This document shows, piece after piece, positions 5,405 to 12,670 of a stretch of 13,680 nt of DNA. Both the position numbers and the translations under genes were made by a program. This DNA is from Clostridiales bacterium (GTDB lineage: Bacteria > Bacillota > Clostridia > Lachnospirales > WQUN01). Position 1 is the stretch's first letter; each line of letters starts with the position of its first letter. Location of the stretch: assembly GCA_031273705.1 (NCBI GenBank), contig JAISRJ010000035.1:1-13680 (forward strand). Reading direction: 5' to 3'. Under the pieces are notes generated by a model. It was not told the origin of the DNA, did not search any database, and was given only the letters and a program-made list of their open reading frames with translations.

Positions 5405-5432
5405 TCACATTTATTAGAATTTTCTAATGTGA
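5405..5432. repeat. Inverted repeat upstream of dnaN
   Basis: The core is ATTAGAA-TT-TTCTAAT (5413-5428), a perfect 7-bp repeat. Outer arms TCACA (5405-5409) and TGTGA (5428-5432) extend it imperfectly, with the left arm carrying extra bases. It lies about 80 bp before the dnaN ATG in AT-rich DNA. It may be an operator for dnaN or part of the unwinding region. I could not fix a convincing dnaN promoter; TATATT at 5444-5449 is a possible -10 without a good -35. Confidence 0.45.
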
Positions 5433-5511
5433 TTCAAAAAGTTTATATTATGTTCGATGTTTTTTGGATAAAACTGGATTATCTTCCAGTGAGCAAAATT
5501 TGGAGGGACCT

Positions 5512-6624
5512 ATGAAAATCGTCGTAAATAAAGAGATCCTGCTTGAAAACTTGGCAGTTGTAAGCAAGGCTGTATCGACACGAACACCCAAGCCTATTTT
5601 GGAATGCGTTTTGCTTAAAGCCCATGAAAACCTGCGTGTTTATGGCAATGATCTGGAATTGGGCATAGAGTCCGCCGATATATCGGCGGAAATTTTGGAG
5701 GAGGGTGAGATCGCGCTAGAAGCGAAGATCCTTTTGGATATAACGCGCAAGATGCCGGAAGGCTATATCAGCATAGAGACGGATAAGTCTAATCTGGTTA
5801 AGCTTAAAAGCGGACGAACAGAATTTAAAGTTATGGGGTTCCCCGGGGATGAGTACCCATTTCCGGAGCCTGTTTCTAAGAACGACGGTTTTGAGATTAA
5901 CGCTTTAGATCTAAAAGATATGATCAGACAAACGATTTTTTCTGTGGGTATGGACGACAGTAAGCCTGTTTTGACCGGCGAGCTGCTGCAAATAAAAGAC
6001 GGATATGCCCATATGGTAGCTGTGGATGGTTTTCGTGTGTCGTATCGCAGGAGTACTAAATTGCGCTTTGATCCGCAGATTACGTCCGGTGTGGTGGTTC
6101 CGGCGAAGAGCTTGAGTGAACTAGCCAGGATTTTACCTTTGGATGGTGATTCGAAACTGCACTTTTATTTTACCGATAGGCATATCATGTTTGAGCTGGA
6201 GCGATTTACATTAATTTCCAGATTGATCGATGGGGAGTTTATCAGGTATAATCAAATATTCAACGAGGACTTTAGCACTTTGGTAAATATATCCGGTCCC
6301 GAATTGCTTTTGAGTCTGGAGCGGGTATCGCTGATAGTCAAGGACAACAAGAAAAGCCCGGTTAAGCTGAGTATAGGGCAGGATGTGATTCAGCTTAGCT
6401 CTAACGCCGAAATTGGTGTGTCTTACGATGAGATTGCCGCTGATATTGACGGCAATCCGCTTGTTATCGCATTTAATCCACGTTTCTTGATTGAGGCGCT
6501 GAGATCAATCGGCGATGAAAAAGTTTTATTAACATTTACGGGAGCGTTAAGTCCGTGTATAATAAAAGGCGTGGACAATTGTTTGTTTAAATACTTGATT
6601 CTGCCGATAAGAATCAAGGGTTGA
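5512..6624 (+). CDS. dnaN: DNA polymerase III beta subunit (sliding clamp)
   Basis: DnaN forms a ring dimer that slides on DNA and tethers DNA polymerase III and repair proteins. Seen in 370 residues: the N-terminal repeat MKIVVNKEILLENLAVV, the conserved DNA-contact region RTPKPILE with Arg24, VYGNDLELGIE (43-53), the PGDEYPFP motif (111-118), and the C terminus YLILPIRIKG. The usual C-terminal PMR(L) is replaced by the conservative PIRI. The length is normal for three clamp repeats. The ATG at 5512 has GGAGGG 4 nt before it (GGAGG with 5 nt); a longer frame from 5464 is less likely. It follows oriC directly and precedes recF by 72 nt. The S4-domain gene yaaA, usually between dnaN and recF in Firmicutes, is missing here. 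Confidence 0.98.
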   Translation: MKIVVNKEILLENLAVVSKAVSTRTPKPILECVLLKAHENLRVYGNDLELGIESADISAEILEEGEIALEAKILLDITRKMPEGYISIETDKSNLVKLKSGRTEFKVMGFPGDEYPFPEPVSKNDGFEINALDLKDMIRQTIFSVGMDDSKPVLTGELLQIKDGYAHMVAVDGFRVSYRRSTKLRFDPQITSGVVVPAKSLSELARILPLDGDSKLHFYFTDRHIMFELERFTLISRLIDGEFIRYNQIFNEDFSTLVNISGPELLLSLERVSLIVKDNKKSPVKLSIGQDVIQLSSNAEIGVSYDEIAADIDGNPLVIAFNPRFLIEALRSIGDEKVLLTFTGALSPCIIKGVDNCLFKYLILPIRIKG

Positions 6625-6696
6625 TTATTATTTCCTGCATTTGGGAAAAATATATATAATATATAATATTTTTGTTGATTGGTTCTGGATTTGAGT

Positions 6697-7761
6697 ATGA
6701 GGATACATACAATCTCTTTTTTTGAGTTTAGAAACTTGCAAAACAGCCTTTGCGAACTTAATCCGGGACTAAATGTGTTGACAGGCGATAATGCCCAGGG
6801 AAAGACCAATTTTCTTGAGGGTGTGTATTTATGCGCCACCGGTCGGTCGCTTAGGGGCTCTCCGGATAAAGAAATGATTCGCATGAACGCCAAAGAGGCT
6901 CATATTCAGGCAATAGCGGATGATACCAGAATTGACGTCAATCTTCGCAGGTTCGGGAAGAAACAAGTGGCAGTCAATCAATTGCCTATCCGCAAGCTGG
7001 GTGATTTGTTCGGCAACCTGTTGACTGTCAGTTTTTCTCCGGAAGACTTAAAGCTGGTTAAATCCGGTCCCAGAGAGCGGCGCCGGTTTGTAGATATAGA
7101 ATTGTGTCAGTTGAGCGGTTTGTATTACCAAGAACTCCAGCGGTATTACCATGTTTTAAAACAGCGCAACAATTTATTGCGAGCTATAAAAAATAAATCC
7201 GAAGGCTATGATACTTTGTTTGCGTGGGATAGACACTTAGTCGATCACGGGTTTAGGATTTGCATTCAACGAGGAAAATTTGTTAAACTGTTAAACGAAA
7301 CCGCGAGTGAAATACACGCCGGTATTACTCAAGGCAAAGAAAAGCTTAGGATTGAATACGCGCCCAATACCCAGCCGGGAGATCTGGAAGAGTTTATTAT
7401 AAAAAACAGGCAGAGAGATATTTATCGAGGTGCTACGTCGGTCGGGATTCACCGGGATGATTTGCGTTTTTTTTTGAATGACGCGGATTGTAAGACTTTT
7501 GGTTCGCAAGGGCAGCAGCGCACGGCGGCTCTTTCGTCTAAGCTGGCGGTCTTGAGGCTGATAAAACGACTTAAAGGATTTGACCCGGTGCTTTTGCTTG
7601 ATGACGTGCTGAGCGAGCTGGATAAAGGCAGACAGCAGTTTTTGATGGCGGGGACGGAGAATATCCAAGTCATTTTGACTTGCACCGAAATGGATGGCAT
7701 TAAGAATATAGTTCCGGCTGATTCGAGAATAATGACCGTGACAGCCGGACATGTGGGATAG
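6697..7761 (+). CDS. recF: DNA replication and repair protein RecF
   Basis: RecF is an SMC-like ABC ATPase that acts with RecO and RecR to load RecA at gapped DNA. Seen in 354 residues: Walker A GDNAQGKTN (30-38), the typical EGVYLCATGRS (41-51), the ABC signature region GSQGQQRTAALSSKLA (269-284), and Walker B LLLDDVLSELD (299-309) with Asp302 and Asp303. The length is normal for the family. I use the ATG at 6697 because MRIHTISFFEFRNL aligns with family N termini; TTG codons at 6679 and 6691 are alternatives, and no strong ribosome binding site is visible for any of them. The 72-nt gap after dnaN holds TATAAT hexamers at 6655-6660 and 6662-6667 without a good -35, so a weak internal promoter is possible. 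remB follows after 10 nt. Confidence 0.97.
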   Translation: MRIHTISFFEFRNLQNSLCELNPGLNVLTGDNAQGKTNFLEGVYLCATGRSLRGSPDKEMIRMNAKEAHIQAIADDTRIDVNLRRFGKKQVAVNQLPIRKLGDLFGNLLTVSFSPEDLKLVKSGPRERRRFVDIELCQLSGLYYQELQRYYHVLKQRNNLLRAIKNKSEGYDTLFAWDRHLVDHGFRICIQRGKFVKLLNETASEIHAGITQGKEKLRIEYAPNTQPGDLEEFIIKNRQRDIYRGATSVGIHRDDLRFFLNDADCKTFGSQGQQRTAALSSKLAVLRLIKRLKGFDPVLLLDDVLSELDKGRQQFLMAGTENIQVILTCTEMDGIKNIVPADSRIMTVTAGHVG

Positions 7762-7771
7762 GCGGGACATA

Positions 7772-8068
7772 ATGTATTTACACATTTGCGGAGATTCAGT
7801 CGTTCCCTTACGTGACATTGTGATGGTTTTGAACAACGAGATTGATACTGCTCAAGACACGATAGACGTTATCAAGGGGTTAGTACGGAAAAATGATATA
7901 GAGCATGATATAAATTTTATTGACGAAAGCGTTAAATCTATAGTTTTCACGAATGATAGTTATTTTGTATCGCCTATATCGACTTCGACATTAAAAAAAA
8001 GGCTTTATGAGGCAATTAGTTATACACAAAGAGCGGAAGGAGACGATGATAATGCCGGAAAATTATGA
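7772..8068 (+). CDS. remB: RemB (YaaB) family protein, DUF370
   Basis: This small protein is the YaaB/RemB member of the DUF370 family found between recF and gyrB in many Firmicutes. In Bacillus, RemA and RemB affect extracellular matrix gene expression; RemA is a DNA-binding regulator. Seen in 98 residues: the start MYLHICGDSVVPLRDIVMVL and the family-typical SYFVSPISTSTLKKRL near residues 72-87. The ATG at 7772 has GGCGGG 5 nt before it. It lies 10 nt after recF and overlaps the start of gyrB by 17 bp, so the three genes are probably co-transcribed and gyrB translation is likely coupled. Family and position agree. The cellular role in this organism is inferred. Confidence 0.9.
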   Translation: MYLHICGDSVVPLRDIVMVLNNEIDTAQDTIDVIKGLVRKNDIEHDINFIDESVKSIVFTNDSYFVSPISTSTLKKRLYEAISYTQRAEGDDDNAGKL

Positions 8069-9956
8069 CGGAAGTCAAATACAAGTTTTAGAAGGTTTGG
8101 AAGCTGTTAGGAAAACCCCGGGCATGTATATCGGCACTACTTCGTCAAAAGGCTTGCACCATCTGGTTTATGAGATTGTGGATAACGCGGTGGACGAGGC
8201 TTTGGCAGGGTATTGTACTGAAATTGAAGTTAATATCCATGATGATAACTCTATTTCGGTGTTAGATAACGGACGTGGAATTCCGGTAGGAATTCAACCT
8301 CAAAGGGGTATACCCGCCGTTGAAGTTGTGTTTACTGTGCTTCATGCCGGTGGGAAATTCGGTGGCGGGGGGTATAAAGTGTCCGGAGGGCTGCATGGCG
8401 TCGGCGCGTCAGTGGTCAACGCTCTTTCTGAATGGCTGAAAGTAACGGTTTTTACGGACGGTCAAGAATATCGGCAGTCGTATCGATACGGAGATGTTGA
8501 ATATCCCCTAAAAACGATTGGAGCGACTGATAAGCGCGGTACTTTAGTGCATTTTAAGCCGGATCCCGATATTTTTGAGGAATTGGAATACAGTTTTGAT
8601 GTGTTGAAACAACGCCTGCGAGAGACAGCTTTTTTGACCAAAGGCTTAAAGATTACTCTGAATGATCTGCGTGAGGAAGAAAAACACACGCGCGTCTATC
8701 ATTACGAGGGCGGGATTAAGGAATTTGTGCGTCATATAAATAAAAATCGCTCTCCCCTGTTTGAGGATATATTCTACTGCGAGGCTATGCGTGATAAAGC
8801 GAGTGTGGAGTGCGCTTTGCAGTACAACGACGGTTTTTTGGAGAATACTTACACTTTCGTCAACAACATAAACACCACGGACGGCGGCACGCATTTAGCG
8901 GGTTTTAGGTCGGCGTTGACAAAGACATATAACGAATATGCCCGTAAAATGGGCATTTTGAAAGAGCAGGATAAAAACCTTAGTGGTGAAGATGTGCGAG
9001 AAGGTCTGACCGCTGTCCTGAGCGTAAAGCTGGAGCATCCGCAGTTCGACAGCCAGACCAAGGCGAAATTAGGTAACAGCGAGGCTAGAGTTGTTGTAGA
9101 ATCAGTTGTTTCGGAGCATCTCACTTATTTTCTGGAGCGTAATCCCGCGTTGGGAAAAATAATTATTGACAAAGGATTGATGGCATCGAGAGCCAGAGAC
9201 GCGGCAAAAAAAGCCCGTGAGCTGGTGCGGCGTAAATCTGTGCTGGAAAGCGGAAGGCTGCCGGGTAAATTGCAGGATTGTTCCGAGAAAGACCCGACAA
9301 AGTGCGAGATATATATCGTCGAGGGTAATTCCGCCGGCGGTTCCGCCAAGAGCGCCCGTACCCCAAGGACACAGGCGGTGCTGCCTTTGCGGGGCAAGAT
9401 CATGAATGTGGAAAAGGCTCGATTGGATAAAGTTTTGCTGAACGAAGAAATAAAAGCCATGATTACGGCCTTTGGGACAGGGATTTACGAGGATTTTGAT
9501 ATTGGCAAGTTACGGTATCACAAAATTGTGATTATGACCGATGCCGATGTTGATGGAGCGCACATACGAACATTGTTGCTGACGTTTATGTATCGGTTTA
9601 TGGAGCCGCTGATTGGCGAAGGCAAGGTTTATATCGCTCAACCGCCGCTGTTTAAGGTCGAAAAGGGCAAGAATATTTATTATTGCTATACCGATCGGGA
9701 ATTAGATAATCTGCTGGAGACCATCGGGCGCGACGGGGTAAAGCCCATTCAGAGATACAAGGGCTTAGGAGAAATGGATGCCGATCAGCTATGGGATACG
9801 ACTATGGACCCCGAACGCAGAACGCTGAAGAAGGTCAATATTGAGGACGCTATCGCCGCGGATCAAATTTTTACTCAGTTAATGGGCGACAGAGTAGAGC
9901 CGCGGCGAGAATTTATTAACGAGTATGGAAAAATGGTTAAAAACCTTGATATATAA
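8052..9956 (+). CDS. gyrB: DNA gyrase subunit B
   Basis: GyrB supplies the ATPase of gyrase, which introduces negative supercoils with GyrA. Seen in 634 residues: the GHKL ATPase domain with EIVDNAVDEALAG (Glu41, Asn45, Asp48), DNGRGIP (72-78) and the lid GGLHGVGASVVNALS (112-126); then the TOPRIM domain with EGNSAGGSAK (Glu424-) and the metal site DADVD (497-501); then PLRGKIMNVEKARLDK and a C terminus with QRYKGLGEMDADQLW. The length is that of the short Gram-positive form. The ATG at 8052 has AAGGAG at the best distance (9 nt); another ATG at 8046 is only 3 nt from it. Oddity: Asn426 replaces the usual Asp of EGDS, the site of quinolone-resistance changes in E. coli. It overlaps remB and precedes gyrA by 51 nt. 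Confidence 0.98.
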   Translation: MPENYDGSQIQVLEGLEAVRKTPGMYIGTTSSKGLHHLVYEIVDNAVDEALAGYCTEIEVNIHDDNSISVLDNGRGIPVGIQPQRGIPAVEVVFTVLHAGGKFGGGGYKVSGGLHGVGASVVNALSEWLKVTVFTDGQEYRQSYRYGDVEYPLKTIGATDKRGTLVHFKPDPDIFEELEYSFDVLKQRLRETAFLTKGLKITLNDLREEEKHTRVYHYEGGIKEFVRHINKNRSPLFEDIFYCEAMRDKASVECALQYNDGFLENTYTFVNNINTTDGGTHLAGFRSALTKTYNEYARKMGILKEQDKNLSGEDVREGLTAVLSVKLEHPQFDSQTKAKLGNSEARVVVESVVSEHLTYFLERNPALGKIIIDKGLMASRARDAAKKARELVRRKSVLESGRLPGKLQDCSEKDPTKCEIYIVEGNSAGGSAKSARTPRTQAVLPLRGKIMNVEKARLDKVLLNEEIKAMITAFGTGIYEDFDIGKLRYHKIVIMTDADVDGAHIRTLLLTFMYRFMEPLIGEGKVYIAQPPLFKVEKGKNIYYCYTDRELDNLLETIGRDGVKPIQRYKGLGEMDADQLWDTTMDPERRTLKKVNIEDAIAADQIFTQLMGDRVEPRREFINEYGKMVKNLDI

Positions 9957-10007
9957 AGCTAAGGACGGTCCGGAGCAATATTTCGGAACGAAAACAGGGA
10001 GACAATA

Positions 10008-12521
10008 ATGGACGGACAGATTGATAAAATTTTGGATGTAAATCTTTACGAAGAGATGCGCGATTCTTATATCGATTACGCTATGAGCGTAATTGTTTCG
10101 CGCGCTCTGCCTGATGTTCGGGACGGCTTAAAACCAGTACACAGGCGCATTTTGCACGCTATGAACGAACTTAATCTCGATCCGTCCAAACCTCACAAAA
10201 AGTCGGCTCGTATTGTCGGAGACACAATGGGAAAGTATCATCCGCACGGTGATTCGTCTATTTATGACGCTATGGTGCGCATGGCGCAGGACTTTACTAT
10301 TCGATACCCACTGGTTGACGGGCATGGGAATTTTGGATCGCTGGACGGGGATGGCGCGGCGGCTTCGCGGTACACCGAAGCCCGGCTAAGCAAGATCGCA
10401 ATGGAAATGCTGGTCGATATAGACAAAGATACTGTGGATTTTATCCCGAACTATGAAGGTGATTTTAAGGAACCGATGGTCTTGCCGTCTCGGTTTCCTA
10501 ATCTGCTGGTAAATGGATCTTCGGGTATCGCGGTAGGTATGGCGACAAACATTCCCCCTCACAATCTGCGGGAAGTGGCAAACGCCATTATTCTAATGCT
10601 GAATAACCTAATAGAGCAAAAGAGAGAAACGGAGATTGATGAAATTATTCCGATAATCTCAGGTCCGGATTTTCCGACAGGCGGAATAATTCTGGGTACA
10701 AGCGGTATTTCTCAGGCATACAAAACAGGACGCGGAAGGATTACGGTACGCTCTAAAACTGAAATACAGCCGATGCCTAATGCTCCTAACCGCGAAATGA
10801 TTGTGGTTACCGAGATTCCATATCAGACGAACAAAGCGCGGTTGGTAGAAAAAATGGCGGACTTGGTTAAAGATCGCAAAGTTGATGGAATAACAGATAT
10901 TCGCGACGAATCCAACCGTAATGGTGTGCGCGTCGTTATTGAGTTGCGAAAAGACGTCAACGCCAATGTTATCTTGAATAAACTTTATAAGTTTTCCCCT
11001 TTGCAAGAGGCTTACAGCATAATTATGCTGGCTTTGGTCGGGACGGACGCCAAGGTGTTGAACATAAAGCAGGCGTTAGCGCACTATGTCAGCCACCAGA
11101 AAAACGTTATTGTCCGCAGGACGCGATTTGATTTAAATAAAGCCAAGAAGCGCGCGCATATCCTTGAAGGTTACTTAACAGCGTTAGATCATATAGACGA
11201 AGTTTTAAATATCATTCGCTCTTCTAAGGATACAGGCGAGGCAAAGTCACGCTTATCCGAAGCTTTTGGGCTTTCAGAAGAGCAAACTTCCGCAATTGTT
11301 GATATGAGATTTAGGTCTTTAACCGGTTTAGAACGGGAAAAGATAGACAAAGAATTTGCGGAGATACAAACTTTGATGCAAGAACTGTCGAAAATCTTGG
11401 AAGACGAAGATAGACTTTACGAAGTTATTCGTGATGAGCTTGTAATTTTGAGTGATAAGTATGGCGACGACCGCCGAACACAGATTGTTATTGACCCCGG
11501 TGATATAGACATTGATGATTTAATTGACGAAGAAGACAGCGTTGTGACCGTGACATGTTTGGATTATGTAAAACGCTTGCCGTTATCGACATATCGAAGC
11601 CAGCATAGGGGGGGCAAGGGCATTATTGGAATGCAGACCCGTGACGAAGATTTAATAAAATATATATTTGTGGCCAATACCCATGATATGTTGCTGTTCT
11701 TTACAAATTACGGGCGGGTTTACAGCATGAAAGCCTATGAAATCCCCGTTGCGGGACGGGCGGCGCGTGGTGTGGCAATAGTGAATTTGCTTAATTTGAG
11801 TGGCGGGGAAAAGACGACCGCCGTTATCTCTGTCAGAGATGGGAATTACGATGGTTCTCTGATGTTCCTTACCAAATTTGGCATGGTGAAAAAGATTTCT
11901 CTGGATTTGTTCGCCAAGATTAAGAAAAATGGGCTTATAGTGGCAAAGGTTAAGAACGAGGATGAATTGGTCTCTGTATTGCGTGTGTACGATGGGCAGG
12001 AGCTTTTTATCGCTTCTTCGCAGGGCATGGGCATAAGGTTTAGTGAGTTGAATATTCGACAAACCGGTCGAGGAGCTATGGGTGTTAAGGGCATTCGGCT
12101 GAACAGCGGTGATTTTGTGGTTAGCGCCGGGGTTTTGAGTGAGAATGACTGTCTGCTGTTTGTGTCGGCAAACGGATATGGAAAGTGTTCCCCGTTTAGT
12201 GAATTTCGGTTGCAAAGCCGCTACGGTAAGGGGCTGCATGTTTATAAAGTCACAGAAAAGACCGGACCAGTCGTTGGCGTAGACTCTGTAAATGACAAAG
12301 AAGAATTGATTCTTATCAACTCCGAAGGGATTATTATTCGCATACGGATTGCGGATATTAACTTGCAGGGCAGGTACACGCAAGGTGTTAAGCTGATAGA
12401 TCTTAATGACGGCGTGACCGTCGCCGGAATGGCTAAGATTGCGGTGGATCAACTGGACGAACCCGATGGTGAAACCTCGGGAGAAAACCTGGGCGATACA
12501 GAAGATGTTACAGAGCGGTGA
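10008..12521 (+). CDS. gyrA: DNA gyrase subunit A
   Basis: GyrA cuts and rejoins DNA and wraps it through its C-terminal domain. Seen in 837 residues: the winged-helix cleavage domain with ALPDVRDGLKPVHRRIL (33-49), the quinolone-region motif GKYHPHGDSSIYD with Ser83 and Asp87, and catalytic Tyr122 in SRYTEARL, all with the same numbering as E. coli. A coiled coil with IVDMRFRSLTGLE follows, then the C-terminal beta-pinwheel carrying the GyrA box QHRGGKG (532-538; consensus QRRGGKG), and an acidic tail. The box marks this as gyrase, not topoisomerase IV ParC. The ATG at 10008 has AGGGAG 6 nt before it. It follows gyrB with a 51-nt spacer and is likely in the same transcript. After its stop the strand has a short AT stem and T-run that may act as a weak terminator. 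Confidence 0.98.
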   Translation: MDGQIDKILDVNLYEEMRDSYIDYAMSVIVSRALPDVRDGLKPVHRRILHAMNELNLDPSKPHKKSARIVGDTMGKYHPHGDSSIYDAMVRMAQDFTIRYPLVDGHGNFGSLDGDGAAASRYTEARLSKIAMEMLVDIDKDTVDFIPNYEGDFKEPMVLPSRFPNLLVNGSSGIAVGMATNIPPHNLREVANAIILMLNNLIEQKRETEIDEIIPIISGPDFPTGGIILGTSGISQAYKTGRGRITVRSKTEIQPMPNAPNREMIVVTEIPYQTNKARLVEKMADLVKDRKVDGITDIRDESNRNGVRVVIELRKDVNANVILNKLYKFSPLQEAYSIIMLALVGTDAKVLNIKQALAHYVSHQKNVIVRRTRFDLNKAKKRAHILEGYLTALDHIDEVLNIIRSSKDTGEAKSRLSEAFGLSEEQTSAIVDMRFRSLTGLEREKIDKEFAEIQTLMQELSKILEDEDRLYEVIRDELVILSDKYGDDRRTQIVIDPGDIDIDDLIDEEDSVVTVTCLDYVKRLPLSTYRSQHRGGKGIIGMQTRDEDLIKYIFVANTHDMLLFFTNYGRVYSMKAYEIPVAGRAARGVAIVNLLNLSGGEKTTAVISVRDGNYDGSLMFLTKFGMVKKISLDLFAKIKKNGLIVAKVKNEDELVSVLRVYDGQELFIASSQGMGIRFSELNIRQTGRGAMGVKGIRLNSGDFVVSAGVLSENDCLLFVSANGYGKCSPFSEFRLQSRYGKGLHVYKVTEKTGPVVGVDSVNDKEELILINSEGIIIRIRIADINLQGRYTQGVKLIDLNDGVTVAGMAKIAVDQLDEPDGETSGENLGDTEDVTER

Positions 12522-12541
12522 ATTTTGTCGAAATTTTTTTT
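12521..12541 (+). promoter_or_regulatory. Candidate Spo0A box, overlapping a weak terminator-like stem, after gyrA
   Basis: TTTGTCGAA at 12524-12532 contains the Spo0A core TGTCGAA and shares 15 consecutive bases with the oriC site at 5170-5184. The same bases can fold as AATTT–AAATT around a 5-nt loop followed by eight Ts, a weak terminator for gyrA. It lies upstream of the candidate vanW-gene promoter, where a transcription factor could act. Either reading is tentative. Confidence 0.4.
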
Positions 12542-12562
12542 ACGAATTAATTTAAAAAAGCA

Positions 12563-12591
12563 TGGACAGAGATAAAAATTGGGTGTATGAT
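12563..12591 (+). promoter_or_regulatory. Candidate promoter of the VanW-family gene
   Basis: TGGACA (12563-12568), a 17-bp spacer and TATGAT (12586-12591) are each one base from consensus. The predicted start is near 12598, leaving about 73 nt of leader before the GTG. The leader includes an imperfect stem, CCTAC (12623-12627) with GTAGG (12644-12648), of unknown meaning. The gene may therefore be transcribed separately from gyrA. Confidence 0.5.
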
Positions 12592-12670
12592 ATAAAGAAT
12601 CAAAGAGAGAAATTCAGCTATCCCTACGGCGTTTTTAGCGGGGGTAGGTGTACATAGGTGGGGGAAAACA

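Larger units (their letters stand above)
4946..5511. other. oriC: oriC: non-coding replication origin between dnaA and dnaN
   Basis: This 566-bp stretch holds no credible gene; short open frames here are read through DnaA boxes. In order it contains: inverted repeats at the dnaA end; a DnaA-box region (5008-5310) with boxes in both orientations; a Spo0A-type box (5170-5178); two abutting degenerate boxes (5293-5310); a GC cluster and DnaA-trios (5311-5341); a short AT-rich piece; an alternating CG block (5358-5376); and AT-rich DNA up to the dnaN ribosome binding site. The order of boxes, GC cluster, trios and AT-rich DNA matches the basal unwinding system described for Bacillus subtilis. Unwinding should start on the dnaN side. 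Genes diverge from this point, as expected at an origin, except dnaA itself, which points toward it. Confidence 0.95.

Noticed and set aside
5220..5417. A 65-codon plus-strand open frame within oriC.
   Set aside because: It runs through DnaA boxes, trios and the CG block; its His/Tyr-rich translation is just the box sequence read as codons, and there is no ribosome binding site.
3334..5511. A parS (ParB/Noc) site near the origin.
   Set aside because: I looked for the TGTTTCACGTGAAACA-type palindrome in the intergenic regions and saw none.
7291..7836. A 181-codon minus-strand open frame opposite recF and remB.
   Set aside because: It spans two well-supported genes on the other strand and has no family resemblance.
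11652..12452. A 266-codon minus-strand open frame opposite gyrA.
   Set aside because: It lies entirely within the strongly conserved gyrA coding region, shows no recognisable domain and is most likely a shadow frame.
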